Positions 36,773 through 47,329 of a DNA stretch of 64,000 bases are shown in pieces. Location of the stretch: contig NZ_AP024907.1 in assembly GCF_024347135.1 (NCBI RefSeq), positions 2,843,001 to 2,907,000 on the forward strand. The letters are read 5' to 3'. Source of the DNA: Vibrio spartinae (lineage in GTDB: Bacteria; Pseudomonadota; Gammaproteobacteria; Enterobacterales; Vibrionaceae). A program made the translations under genes and the position numbers. Position 1 is the first letter of the stretch. The number at the start of each line of letters is the position of its first letter. The notes under the pieces were generated by a model, which was given only the letters and a program-made list of their open reading frames with translations, searched no databases and had not been told where the DNA came from.

Positions 36773-37148
36773 GTCTTTCTCCATAAGTTGAATCTCACTG
36801 CATGGTACTGTAAGGATACTGAGAAACACAAGTGAATAAGTTCGCTTATTTGAGTAAAACAAGAGAATCTATCCAAATGATTTATCGGGGTTGTTGCTTG
36901 ATGTTTCGGGGAATATTTGTCCGGATGAATCGAATTTCAGTTTTCGTGCAGTCTGACTTGAGTCTCTCTGACTCTCAGGGTATAAAAACCCGAGAATATT
37001 AGAGTGCGACGACTAGACAGTACCATTTGTTATTGATAAACAGACACACACTAACAATATAAAAACGCACAAAACAGGACGTAGCTAACGATACGACCTA
37101 ACCATACGGTGCCATATCACTTAAATTGAGAGAGTAAGGACAAAAATC
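36773..37148. other. Divergent intergenic region between dapA and bcp
   Basis: No gene found. In E. coli gcvR lies between dapA and bcp, and it is absent here. A GGGT-ATAAAA-ACCC inverted repeat around 36978-36992 and TAAGGA before bcp are the only elements I can point to. Confidence 0.4.
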
Positions 37149-37613
37149 ATGACAATCGAAGCTGGACAAACTGCACCAGATTTCACCCTGAATGACCAAG
37201 ACAACAACCCTGTGACGCTCTCCGAGCTGCAAGGAAAGAAGGTCTTGATCTACTTCTACCCACGCGCTTCAACACCTGGCTGTACCGTTCAGGCGCAAGG
37301 GCTGCGTGATACGAAAGCAGAGCTAGATGCCCACAACGTTATTATTCTTGGGGTCAGCCCAGACACACCGAAAAAGCTGACTAACTTTATCGACAAACAA
37401 GCGCTTAACTTCACCTTGCTCGCTGATGAAGATCATGCTGTTTGTGAAAAATACGGGGTTTGGCAACTCAAGAAGTTTATGGGCCGTGAAAACATGGGCG
37501 TCGTCAGAACAAGCTTCTTGATCAATGAATCAGGTGAACTTGAGCATGTATTTAACAAGTTCAAGACGAAAGATCACCATCAAGTCGTATTGGATTACCT
37601 CAATAGCAAATAA
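37149..37613 (+). CDS. bcp: Thiol peroxidase Bcp (PrxQ family)
   Basis: 154 residues. Thioredoxin-dependent peroxidase that reduces H2O2 and organic peroxides. Peroxidatic C45 is in STPGCTVQAQGLRD. The resolving cysteine found at position 50 in E. coli Bcp is Gln here, so the enzyme may act as a 1-Cys type or use C99 (DHAVCEKYGVW). TAAGGA precedes the ATG. Confidence 0.95.
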   Translation: MTIEAGQTAPDFTLNDQDNNPVTLSELQGKKVLIYFYPRASTPGCTVQAQGLRDTKAELDAHNVIILGVSPDTPKKLTNFIDKQALNFTLLADEDHAVCEKYGVWQLKKFMGRENMGVVRTSFLINESGELEHVFNKFKTKDHHQVVLDYLNSK

Positions 37614-37643
37614 TCGTCCATCCGCTTTTAACGGTCTGCTGAC

Positions 37644-37679
37644 CGACTTGAATGCAGACTTGTTGGTGCATTCAAGTCG
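37644..37679. repeat. 13-bp inverted repeat downstream of bcp
   Basis: CGACTTGAATGCA and TGCATTCAAGTCG form a perfect 13-bp stem with a 10-base loop, 30 bases after the bcp stop. No T-run follows, so it is not a standard terminator, but it may stabilise the bcp mRNA. Confidence 0.7.
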
Positions 37680-37774
37680 CAGGTTTACTTATGATTCACG
37701 GGGGCGGCATCAGTTTTACTCCCCCAAATTACCATTAGGTTATATTGGATTATCGGGTCTGAATCCGATGTAAA

Positions 37775-37798
37775 AATGCCAGCCTGACGGCTGGCATT
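37775..37798 (-). terminator. Intrinsic terminator of the MCP gene
   Basis: AATGCCAGCC/GGCTGGCATT, 10-bp stem, loop of 4, followed on the minus strand by TTTT(A). 32 bases after the MCP stop. Confidence 0.85.
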
Positions 37799-37829
37799 AT
37801 GCTTGGCAAATCTCATCATTCAATCAAGA

Positions 37830-39701
37830 TCAAACAATAAACTGGTTCAACAGTTTTTCCTGTTGATGAACCTTATCAACCTGTAACTGCGTGGCATTGC
37901 TTGCCCCTTTGGCAGAGTCAGCAACGTCACCACTGATATCTTTAATTTTCACCATGTTATTGTTGATTTCTTCAGCAACTAGACTTTGCTCTTCCGCTGC
38001 CGAAGCGATCTGCATATTCATATCACTAATCTGTTGAATAGCTTGACTGATGCGCTGTAATGCCTGATTGGCAATATGCGATTTATCAACCGCTTCAGCC
38101 GCCTTCCCTTTACTCTCGCTCATCGCGGCAGATACAGAAGACGCACCGGATTGCAATTGCTCAATCATGGTTCGAATCTCGGTTGTTGATTTCTGCGTCC
38201 GCTGTGCCAGCGTGCGCACTTCGTCAGCAACAACAGCAAATCCACGTCCGGAGTCTCCCGCTCTGGCCGCCTCAATCGCAGCATTCAATGCCAACAGATT
38301 GGTTTGATCCGCAATCTCATTAATCACTTCCAGAATCGTTTCAATATTCGTTGTCGCAGACTCCAATTGTGTGACTTCTTCAACTGCTTGATCAATTCTT
38401 GCTGAGAGTTCATTAATGGACTGCGTGGTATAGCTGACAACCTCAGCCCCTTCATTTGACGCATCATCTGCTTCTTTTGCTGCCGTCGCTGCATTTTGTG
38501 CGTTATGAGCAACTTCAGACGCGGTTGCAGCCATCTCATTCATCGCTGTTGCAAGCTGATCCACTTCCAGCATCTGGGATTGCATACCTTCAGCTGAGTG
38601 ACTCGAATGAGTGGCAATCGTTTTGATACCATCGAGAATATCACTACTAATTTCTTTCGACTGGCTGATTTGATGCTGTAGCTTTTCGGTAAACTTGTTG
38701 AAACCAATCGCTAACGTCGCAAATTCATGATCCAAATCGGTTTCCAGTCGTTTGGTTAAATCGCCCTCACCGGAAGCAATATCGTCAATTGCTGTATTCA
38801 GGATACCGAGTGGACGAATGAGTCGTTTAATCAGAAGGGATAGCAAGATCAAGCTGATAATCACACCAGCCAGCGTATATAGAATAGAGCTGTTTCTTAA
38901 TGAAGAAAGTGTACTAAAAGCGATAGATTCATCAATCACAGCACCAACATACCAATGCTCACTCGGCACTTCAGTAAAGTTAATCAGGTAATTTTTACCA
39001 TCAATTTCCACACGCTGCATACCAGTTTTCAACTGGGCACCGGGTAGATAATCGGTAAATTTCTTCCCATTATATTCTCGGTTCGGATGGGCAATAGTTT
39101 CCCCTTTTTCAGTCACAATAAACAGGTGACCGGCATCGAAAAGGTTGACGGAGTTCACCACATTCGAGAGACCTGAGAGGTCCAGATCATAATACATCCC
39201 GCCAACCCACTGACCATTTTTATAAATAGGTGTCGCGATAGAAATAATGATTTTCTTCGACGTGAAGTCTATATAAGGTTCGGTGACGTACATTTTCCCT
39301 TGTTTTTTAACATCAACGTACCAAGGCCGTTTCCTCGGATCATAATCCGGTGTTGGTTCCCAGTTATCATCGTTCTCGATCACTGCACCGTCATCGGCAT
39401 ACCCCACTCCAACAGCGACGAAATCTGATTTGAGCGTGGGGGTTTCTAACACATTCTTGACGTAATCCCGATTATTGGGATCCAATTGAATAATTTCTGT
39501 CATTGAATGAGCCATTGCTTCTTTCGCTCGCATATCAGTCGTGATGCTACTCTTCACGCCTGAAACTAACTCTTGTAAACTGCTGTAAACTAAGGACTCA
39601 AAGCTACTTCTAACCGTTCTTAATTGTTGCAAGGACAACAACAAAATCGTCACGATCAAGAGTAACGATGACGCTGCTACTATCTTTTGGCTAAACCTCA
39701 T
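37830..39701 (-). CDS. Methyl-accepting chemotaxis protein with dCACHE sensor
   Basis: 623 residues from ATG 39701 (AGAGG upstream); the open frame extends 12 residues more. TM1 at about 8-30, a periplasmic double-Cache domain (about 35-270, with [22 protein letters not shown] and [11 protein letters not shown]), TM2 about 275-297, HAMP, then the signalling domain with hairpin core [21 protein letters not shown]. Ligand unknown; dCACHE MCPs often bind amino acids. No C-terminal CheR-tethering pentapeptide is seen (it ends NQFIV). It is an orphan receptor that feeds the polar flagellum encoded to the left. Confidence 0.94.
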   Translation of the reverse strand: MRFSQKIVAASSLLLIVTILLLSLQQLRTVRSSFESLVYSSLQELVSGVKSSITTDMRAKEAMAHSMTEIIQLDPNNRDYVKNVLETPTLKSDFVAVGVGYADDGAVIENDDNWEPTPDYDPRKRPWYVDVKKQGKMYVTEPYIDFTSKKIIISIATPIYKNGQWVGGMYYDLDLSGLSNVVNSVNLFDAGHLFIVTEKGETIAHPNREYNGKKFTDYLPGAQLKTGMQRVEIDGKNYLINFTEVPSEHWYVGAVIDESIAFSTLSSLRNSSILYTLAGVIISLILLSLLIKRLIRPLGILNTAIDDIASGEGDLTKRLETDLDHEFATLAIGFNKFTEKLQHQISQSKEISSDILDGIKTIATHSSHSAEGMQSQMLEVDQLATAMNEMAATASEVAHNAQNAATAAKEADDASNEGAEVVSYTTQSINELSARIDQAVEEVTQLESATTNIETILEVINEIADQTNLLALNAAIEAARAGDSGRGFAVVADEVRTLAQRTQKSTTEIRTMIEQLQSGASSVSAAMSESKGKAAEAVDKSHIANQALQRISQAIQQISDMNMQIASAAEEQSLVAEEINNNMVKIKDISGDVADSAKGASNATQLQVDKVHQQEKLLNQFIV

Positions 39702-39830
39702 AGCAAACCTCTCTGACACCATAATAAAAAACCACATTTATCAACACGACAAATGTGAAAACAAATCTTAAATATCCAAAAAATACGGTCTCTTTAATTA
39801 TTATATGTATAAATACCGATTTTTATAATT

Positions 39831-40910
39831 TTATGACACAGTTTGTGAAGGTTCATCCTCTAATTCACCAGAGGGTAAGGCATGCCAAACTGCTTTCACT
39901 AAAGTCGCCAGAGGGATGGCAAAGAACACACCCCAAAAACCCCACATCCCACCAAAAACCAGCACTGCGACGATAATCGCAACCGGATGAAGATTAACCG
40001 CTTCAGAAAACAAAACCGGAACAAGCACATTACCGTCAAGCGTCTGAATCACACCGTAAACAACCAATAACCAATAAAATGGTGGTGTAAACCCCCATTG
40101 AAAAATACCGACAATCGCAACCGGGATCGTCACAGCGGCCGCACCGATATAGGGAATAAGCACAGAAAAACCGACAGCTACAGAAAGTAGTACAGAGTAC
40201 CGTAAATCCAAAATGGCAAACGCAATGTAGCTCACTCCACCAACAATCAGGATTTCCAGCACTTTGCCACGAATATAATTCGAAATTTGTTCATTCATTT
40301 CGAGCCAGACTTTGGTTACCAATTTCCGATTTCTGGGCATGATATTGCTGGCCGTGTTGAGCATCTCACCCTTATCTTTCAGGAGAAAGAAAATCAGCAG
40401 CGGGACTAATATCAGGTACACCGCTAATGTCGCAATACTCACCAAAGAGGCCAACGAACCTTTAACGACACTTTCACCAAAATGCAGAGCTTGATTCTTA
40501 ATGTTGTCCATCATCGGTTCGACAATCGCCAGATCAGCCAGCTCCGGGTATTTTTCCGGCACGGTACTGATCAGATGTTGTAACTGACTATACATGTTCG
40601 GAATATCATTAATCAGGTTGCCGACTTGGTTCCAAATCGTTGGAATCAGCACGAAGACAGCGACCAACATCAAACTAACGAAGACAGCAATCACCAGAAT
40701 CACACTCAACGTTCTTGGTATCCCCAGCCGAACCATCTGCATGATTGGCCACTCCAGCAGATAAGCCAGCACAATGGCAACCAGAAGCGGCGCAATTAAA
40801 TGCCCCATAAAATAGATAATCAGAAACCCGAAGAATAACATCGCAAAAAGGCTAACGGCATGAGGATCAGAAAAGCGCCGTTTGTACCACCGATTCAACA
40901 TATCGAACAT
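39831..40910 (-). CDS. perM: AI-2E family transporter PerM
   Basis: 359 residues with about seven to eight transmembrane helices in the AI-2E transporter/PerM pattern: an N-terminal pair, a long amphipathic periplasmic segment, then IPYIGAAAVTIPVAIVG and the GFWGVFFAIPLATLVKA end. The family moves small molecules, but the substrate of PerM is not established. It is divergent from bepA, as in V. cholerae. Confidence 0.88.
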   Translation of the reverse strand: MFDMLNRWYKRRFSDPHAVSLFAMLFFGFLIIYFMGHLIAPLLVAIVLAYLLEWPIMQMVRLGIPRTLSVILVIAVFVSLMLVAVFVLIPTIWNQVGNLINDIPNMYSQLQHLISTVPEKYPELADLAIVEPMMDNIKNQALHFGESVVKGSLASLVSIATLAVYLILVPLLIFFLLKDKGEMLNTASNIMPRNRKLVTKVWLEMNEQISNYIRGKVLEILIVGGVSYIAFAILDLRYSVLLSVAVGFSVLIPYIGAAAVTIPVAIVGIFQWGFTPPFYWLLVVYGVIQTLDGNVLVPVLFSEAVNLHPVAIIVAVLVFGGMWGFWGVFFAIPLATLVKAVWHALPSGELEDEPSQTVS

Positions 40911-41347
40911 GTAATGACGTCCTTTTTATTACTTGAAGTTGAGAATAATCATCGAATTTCTTATATTCCGCGGATATATGCACATAGGCCAATGTGATCT
41001 GAGAATATTCTAAGCTGTTTTTTTATTGATATTATCAGATATAAGAAAGCCAGCTTCATCACTAAAGTATTGCTTTCTGGCATTGATGTTAAACCATAAA
41101 ACAAAGAAGATAAGGCTGCACTATGTGTGTCAATCGGAAGGAAATAGCGTTTCATGCTTTCACTTGATGCTTACTATAGGGTTGTTATTGTATAGTGTTT
41201 TACAACGTATGCCACCGTTAATCATGCCGTAGAATAGGAAAATGGATCGCATAAAATCGGTCTGCTGCCGATATCGGCACGTCGGGGAAACCAATAACGG
41301 AAGAAAAGGTCCTATAGTCAGGACTGCAAAGGAAAAATAGTATTAAT
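40911..41347. other. Divergent intergenic region between perM and bepA
   Basis: 437 bases without a credible gene. A/T-rich in the middle. I could not identify a promoter or operator with confidence. Confidence 0.4.
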
Positions 41348-42808
41348 ATGATGAGTCTACCAATCAGAAGTTTACTCTGTTCATGCCTGTCTGTATCGAT
41401 ATTGTTATCTGCATCAGTCTCGGCTGATACCAATGATCTTCCTGATATCGGCACGGTCGCTGGTGCGACACTGAGTATTGATCAGGAAGAACAATATGGC
41501 GACGCTTACATGCGGATTCTCCGTAGCAGACAACCCATTATCAATGACCCAGTGTTAAATGAATACATTAATACACTGGGACACCGCTTGGTTTCACATG
41601 CCAATGATGTGAAAACGCCATTTACTTTTTTCCTGATTCGCAACCGCGAAATCAATGCGTTTGCTTTCTTCGGCGGCCACGTTGCTCTGCATTCAGGACT
41701 ATTTTTACATACCCGGACAGAAAGTGAGCTAGCCTCGGTCATGGCGCATGAAATTGCCCACATCACCCAGCGCCATCTCGCCAGAAGCATGGAAGCAGAA
41801 GCCAAACGCTCTCCGGCAACCATTGCGGCACTTGCAGGCTCGCTCTTATTAGCGATTGCTGCTCCCGAAGCGGGGATCGCGGCAATCACAGCGACAACTG
41901 CGGGCTCAGTTCAGAGTCAGATCAACTATACCCGGGCAAATGAAAAAGAAGCCGATCGTTTTGGCATTGAAACCTTGGCAAAATCGGGATTTGATCCCTA
42001 CGCCATGCCACGATTTTTTGGCAAATTATCCGCAGAATATCAATACTCCAGCCATCCGCCTGCCATGCTGCTGACTCACCCTTTACCGGATAGCCGGATC
42101 ACCGACAGCCGAGCCAGAGCACAACACTATAAACATGCGAATCTCCCTTACGCGAAGGACTATCAATTAGCCCGCGCCAGAGTCGTCGTGCGCTATGCGG
42201 GAATCGACGACAAAGCAGCACTGGATTGGTTACAACGCCAACGGAAAAAGAACGACCCGGTTATTCAAGCTGCCTGTGATTACGGTACCGCACTGGTCTA
42301 TCTCGACAATAAACAGTACGATAAAGCGGCGCCTATTCTGGAACGCCTGCTCAAGGCCGATCCGCAAAATAACTTTTATCTTGATGCCGCATCCGATCTC
42401 TATATCGGGCAGGGAAAAGCCAAGCAATCGATTCAATTACTCGCACAAGCACTGAAACAGTCGCCTCACAATTCCGTCCTGACGATTAACGATGCCAATG
42501 CTTTAATGGCGGACAAACAATATCAGCGTGCAGTACAGACACTACAACGCTATACCCACAATCATCCAGATGATCCGAATGGCTGGTCTATACTCTCACA
42601 AGCCAGTAATCATGTGGGGAATCAACAGGAAGAATACGCAGCTCGCGCTGAATTGTTTGCGCTGAAAGCAAACTGGGATCAAGCGATCCAGTATTATACC
42701 CGGGCCAGCCAACTCGCCAAATTAGGCAGTTTGGAGCAAGCCCGCTACGATGCAAGAATCGACCAACTCATTACCCAGCGGGAACAATTCCTCGCTTTAC
42801 AAAAATAA
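41348..42808 (+). CDS. bepA: Periplasmic M48 metalloprotease/chaperone BepA
   Basis: 486 residues. Signal peptide (cleavage near SVSA-DTND), an M48 protease domain with HEIAH (134-138) and the third-ligand segment NEKEADRFG, then TPR repeats to the C-terminus (for example ACDYGTALVYLDNKQYDKAAPILERLL). BepA degrades stalled LptD and aids BAM. Two consecutive ATGs are possible. It heads bepA-arsC-flavodoxin on the plus strand. Confidence 0.94.
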   Translation: MMSLPIRSLLCSCLSVSILLSASVSADTNDLPDIGTVAGATLSIDQEEQYGDAYMRILRSRQPIINDPVLNEYINTLGHRLVSHANDVKTPFTFFLIRNREINAFAFFGGHVALHSGLFLHTRTESELASVMAHEIAHITQRHLARSMEAEAKRSPATIAALAGSLLLAIAAPEAGIAAITATTAGSVQSQINYTRANEKEADRFGIETLAKSGFDPYAMPRFFGKLSAEYQYSSHPPAMLLTHPLPDSRITDSRARAQHYKHANLPYAKDYQLARARVVVRYAGIDDKAALDWLQRQRKKNDPVIQAACDYGTALVYLDNKQYDKAAPILERLLKADPQNNFYLDAASDLYIGQGKAKQSIQLLAQALKQSPHNSVLTINDANALMADKQYQRAVQTLQRYTHNHPDDPNGWSILSQASNHVGNQQEEYAARAELFALKANWDQAIQYYTRASQLAKLGSLEQARYDARIDQLITQREQFLALQK

Positions 42809-42826
42809 TCCGTTCAAGGAGTCATT

Positions 42827-43758
<932 letters not shown>

Positions 43759-43778
43759 ACCGTCGCGTTCAAAAAAAT

Positions 43779-43801
43779 AAGGGCCTGAATAGCCCTTGTT
43801 T
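43779..43801. terminator. Terminator between the flavodoxin gene and the DUF2066 gene
   Basis: AAGGGC/GCCCTT with a 7-base loop. T-rich DNA flanks it on both sides (TTGTTTT on plus, TATTTTTTT on minus), so it can serve both convergent genes. Confidence 0.75.
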
Positions 43802-43828
43802 TCACATCTATTTTAATGACATATATCG

Positions 43829-45193
43829 TTACGGTGTATCTTGAGGCATCTGACCCTGGGACACCGTATCTCCTGAAGCCTCTGCCTGAGAATCATCATC
43901 TGATTGCTCGGTCACAGGGTGCTGACGCCACTGATATTGCAATGAAGATCGGCCAAGGTTTACTGGCGGATTGACCATCACCTGAGAATCAACATCATTC
44001 ACGGACTTATTTCCCGTCGAATTCTTAAGCGCGTCCCCTTCGGGCGATGGTTGAGATAGTGGTTGCTCAGACAATTTTTTCTCAGACAATGGTTGCTCAG
44101 GCAGCGCTTGGTCAGTCACTGTTCCGTTAACGGCTGTCTCTTCAGATAAAGAGTGTTGCTCCGCTTGAGAAGGCGTAGCGGGTTGTTCATCGAATCCCAT
44201 CTCGCCATCGGGCTTAGGCAGTTGTTCAATCAAATTGAGTGAAGCAAGCTCTTGTTCAAATTCTTCCTGAGTGGTTAACAGATGAACCCGGAATGTTACC
44301 TCATCCCCTTGAATTTGGATGACATCGACACTCGCTACAGAGCTGAGCTGGTTGAGCGCTTGTTCCAGTTTGAAAAAATGAACGGCCCGGCTTAAATGTT
44401 TCACATTAAGAATCATCGAATGGGACGATTGCCCAGCAACCACCACCCGATTTTTCTTGGCATAATATTGCGTTAATTGATGAATCAACTGTGCGAGTTC
44501 ATCGTTACCATTTAAACGCCCGCTCATTGGTGGCACCGAAATATCTAACAGTTTTTCTGGTGTTTGATCGTAGAGCTTCCAGTTCAGCGTGTCTGACTGA
44601 GCCCGAATAATCAAAATTGCATCCGGATGATAACGCTCACTCGCATCACGAATAGGCTGAAGAAACTCACCCCAGATATCCGATGCTTCAATACTGGTAA
44701 TATCGTCAAAATCACCGACAGGGACGATAAGAGGCAACCCCCGTTTTTCAGCCAGTTGTTTCAATTGCTGAACATTCGCATTCGCAACGTTTTCCCATGC
44801 GATATTACGCTGAAAGTTTTGATCTTCAACATACCAGACGAGAATAGTGGCTCGTTTTACCGGCCAGAAAGGGAGTTGTGCCTGAGTCAGCAATGTCCGT
44901 ATCTGCTTGGCACTAAACTGCATTTTGACTATCTTTTGATCATCTTTCTGACCATAGCTAATCTGAGACAAATAAAGACGATTTCGAGACAGCGCTTTCT
45001 TAACCACTGGGTTATTTACAGCGTCTTGCTCCCCGGTCGCCCGAATAATCACATTTTCCATGCCCTGAATTCGAGCCTGGGATTCATCTTGCTCTTGATC
45101 AAGCGTGACTTCCGAACGATAAATATTGACCTGAGTTGCCGCATAACCGGAAAAAGTCAGGCATAACAAAATCAGACAAGCGAAATTTCGCAT
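43829..45193 (-). CDS. DUF2066 periplasmic protein
   Basis: 454 residues from ATG 45193, which gives a signal peptide (MRNFACLILLCLTFSGYAA). The DUF2066 part is about 20-330. The last 110 residues are low-complexity, Ser/Gln/Glu-rich, with LSEQP-type pentapeptides encoded by four 15-bp tandem units at 44061-44120. Function unknown. Divergent from uraA, as in other gammaproteobacteria. Confidence 0.85.
   Translation of the reverse strand: MRNFACLILLCLTFSGYAATQVNIYRSEVTLDQEQDESQARIQGMENVIIRATGEQDAVNNPVVKKALSRNRLYLSQISYGQKDDQKIVKMQFSAKQIRTLLTQAQLPFWPVKRATILVWYVEDQNFQRNIAWENVANANVQQLKQLAEKRGLPLIVPVGDFDDITSIEASDIWGEFLQPIRDASERYHPDAILIIRAQSDTLNWKLYDQTPEKLLDISVPPMSGRLNGNDELAQLIHQLTQYYAKKNRVVVAGQSSHSMILNVKHLSRAVHFFKLEQALNQLSSVASVDVIQIQGDEVTFRVHLLTTQEEFEQELASLNLIEQLPKPDGEMGFDEQPATPSQAEQHSLSEETAVNGTVTDQALPEQPLSEKKLSEQPLSQPSPEGDALKNSTGNKSVNDVDSQVMVNPPVNLGRSSLQYQWRQHPVTEQSDDDSQAEASGDTVSQGQMPQDTP
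44061..44120. repeat. Four 15-bp tandem repeats inside the DUF2066 gene
   Basis: Units start at 44061, 44076, 44091 and 44106, each containing a core like TTGCTCAG-CA. They stay in frame and code for pentapeptides of the LSEKK/LSEQP/LPEQA type. Confidence 0.85.
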
Positions 45194-45379
45194 AGTAATC
45201 CAAAATACATCAACAATCGTGTCCCGATCATAAGCAACTATTGGTTTCCCGGCAAGAAAACCCTGCCACAATGACAAATATTCCTGCTCCCCCCTGGCAA
45301 AAAATAGCATCCTTGAAGCATGGCAAACGTTTCAATAAGTGATAGAATCCTCAAAATTTGTCTTAATCAGGGAAAAAAC

Positions 45380-46621
45380 ATGAAAAATGCCATATTAGGC
45401 GTGCAGATGCTCTTTGTTGCATTCGGCGCGCTGGTTCTGGTTCCGCTACTCACGGGACTCGATCCAAACGTCGCTCTCTTTGGCGCCGGTATCGGAACCC
45501 TTCTTTTTCAACTTATCACCCGTCGCTCCGTCCCTATCTTCCTCGCTTCTTCTTTCGCTTTCATTGCACCAATCCTCTACGGCGTTCAAGCTTGGGGCAT
45601 ACCTGCCACAATGGGTGGCCTAGTTGCTGCCGGAATCGTCTATGTTTTGCTAGGCGGATTAATCCGAGTCAATGGCGCAGATTTTATCCATAAACTTCTG
45701 CCACCCGTTGTCATTGGCCCAATCATTATGGTGATTGGACTCGGGCTTGCCCCAACAGCCGTCAATATGGCACTGGGAAAAACTGGGGATGGTTCCATTC
45801 AATTAATTGATGGACAGGTGGCCCTCTGGATTTCATGTGTTTCGTTGTTTACAACAATTCTCATCAGTGTCTTTGCCCGCGGCATGTTTAAACTGCTCCC
45901 GATTTTCGGTGGCATTATTGCCGGTTATACACTGAGCCTGATTTTTGATGTGGTCAGTTTTGAAGCGGTTGAGAATGCGGCTTGGTTCTCACTCCCCCAC
46001 TTCACCATGCCTGAATTTAATATTAATGCCATTCTGTTTATGATTCCGGTTGCCATTGCACCGGCCGTCGAACATGTGGGGGATATTCTTTCTATCTCCA
46101 ATGTCACCGGCAAAAATTACCTGAAAAAACCGGGTCTGCACCGCACTATTGCCGGTGACGGCATTGCAACCATCGCAGCAGCAATGGTTGGAGCACCACC
46201 CAATACAACCTACAGTGAAGTCACTGGTGCAGTCATGCTCACCAAAGCGTTCAATCCCGTGATTATGACTTGGGCGGCCGTGACTGCCATTATTTTAGCG
46301 CTGGTCGGCAAACTCGGCGCTTTACTCCAAACCATCCCCGTACCAGTGATGGGCGGTATTATGATTTTGTTATTCGGCTCCATTGCTTCGGTCGGTTTGA
46401 ATACCCTGATCAAGAATCATGTTGATCTGCACCGATCAAGAAATCTGGTGATTGTCTCGGTGACCTTGGTATTTGGTATTGGCGGTATGGCCTTCGGTAT
46501 TGGTGAGTTCAGCTTGCAGGGGATCAGTCTCTGTGGTGTCGTTGCTATCTTATTAAATCTAATCTTGCCAAATGACTTGGGCGAAAACCATGTCGTTGAC
46601 AATGCGCAGATGGAAGACTAA
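45380..46621 (+). CDS. uraA: Uracil permease UraA
   Basis: 413 residues from ATG 45380 (CAGGGA upstream); the frame is open 60 bases earlier. A nucleobase:H+ symporter of the NAT/NCS2 family with about 14 membrane segments. Family landmarks: GVQMLFVAFGALVLVPLLTGL, AIAPAVEHVGDI with the substrate-binding Glu, and the NTTYSE loop. It is alone in its transcription unit. Confidence 0.94.
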   Translation: MKNAILGVQMLFVAFGALVLVPLLTGLDPNVALFGAGIGTLLFQLITRRSVPIFLASSFAFIAPILYGVQAWGIPATMGGLVAAGIVYVLLGGLIRVNGADFIHKLLPPVVIGPIIMVIGLGLAPTAVNMALGKTGDGSIQLIDGQVALWISCVSLFTTILISVFARGMFKLLPIFGGIIAGYTLSLIFDVVSFEAVENAAWFSLPHFTMPEFNINAILFMIPVAIAPAVEHVGDILSISNVTGKNYLKKPGLHRTIAGDGIATIAAAMVGAPPNTTYSEVTGAVMLTKAFNPVIMTWAAVTAIILALVGKLGALLQTIPVPVMGGIMILLFGSIASVGLNTLIKNHVDLHRSRNLVIVSVTLVFGIGGMAFGIGEFSLQGISLCGVVAILLNLILPNDLGENHVVDNAQMED

Positions 46622-46639
46622 TACACCGCATCTCCCATG

Positions 46640-46673
46640 AAAAATCCCGGGAGCGTTAACGCCCGGGATTTTT
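46640..46673 (+). terminator. Intrinsic terminator of uraA
   Basis: AAAAATCCCGGG / CCCGGGATTTTT-type stem with 10-base inner loop, 19 bases after the uraA stop and followed by T. Confidence 0.9.
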
Positions 46674-46698
46674 TATCCGCTTTGAAAATGTTGGTGGT

Positions 46699-47220
46699 TT
46701 ATTGATGTTCCAACCCTGTAGATTCACTCTCTAAACACGATCCATTCTCTAAACACAGTGGTAAAAATTTTGCGCGGGTCAGATCCGCCAGATCCCGAGG
46801 GGCTAATTCAATTTCCAGCCCTCTCCTACCCGCACTGACGCAAATCGTTTCTTGGTTCTCAGCACTGGTGTGAATAAATGTCGGCAACATTTTCTTCTGA
46901 CCGAGTGGGCTGATGCCACCAACCACATACCCCGTTATTTTCTGTGCAATGTCAGGATTTGCCATTTCCGCTTTTTTTACACCAGCCGCTTTTGCCGCCA
47001 GTTTTAAATTCAGCTTTTGCTCAACCGGAATAATCGCGACAGCCAACGCTTTAGGTTCTCCGTTCAGAGCGAACAGCAATGTCTTAAATACCTGCTTCGG
47101 ATCCTGCCCGAGCACTTCAGCCGCTTCCAGCCCGAAACTGGTATGATTCGGATCATGTTCATACTGATGGATTATATGAGAAATTTTCTTTTTCTTTGCC
47201 AAACGAATTGCAGGAGTCAT
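46699..47220 (-). CDS. ybaK: Cys-tRNA(Pro) deacylase YbaK
   Basis: 173 residues. Trans-acting editing enzyme that hydrolyses Cys-tRNA(Pro) made by ProRS. The fold and landmarks fit: TSFGLEAAEVLGQDPKQVFKTLLF (with the active Lys), and YVVGGISPLGQKK. The ribosome site AGGA is upstream. Normal length. Confidence 0.94.
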   Translation of the reverse strand: MTPAIRLAKKKKISHIIHQYEHDPNHTSFGLEAAEVLGQDPKQVFKTLLFALNGEPKALAVAIIPVEQKLNLKLAAKAAGVKKAEMANPDIAQKITGYVVGGISPLGQKKMLPTFIHTSAENQETICVSAGRRGLEIELAPRDLADLTRAKFLPLCLENGSCLESESTGLEHQ

Positions 47221-47271
47221 ACGTCAGTCCTTTTTATCAATCAAGCAATGTGCCGCCTTCAGAAATGGAAA

Positions 47272-47291
47272 AGGCGGCAATTTTGCCGCCT
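47272..47291 (-). terminator. Intrinsic terminator of ushA
   Basis: AGGCGGCAA/TTGCCGCCT stem followed on the minus strand by TTTT. A further TGCCGCCTT at 47251-47259 can pair with AAGGCGGCA in competition. Confidence 0.85.
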
Positions 47292-47329
47292 CAAGTAAAA
47301 ATCACTCGGGAATCCGAGTCAAACACTTT

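Noticed and set aside
44627..45166. 179-codon plus-strand frame opposite the DUF2066 gene
   Set aside because: It is fully antisense to a recognisable gene and resembles no protein family I know.
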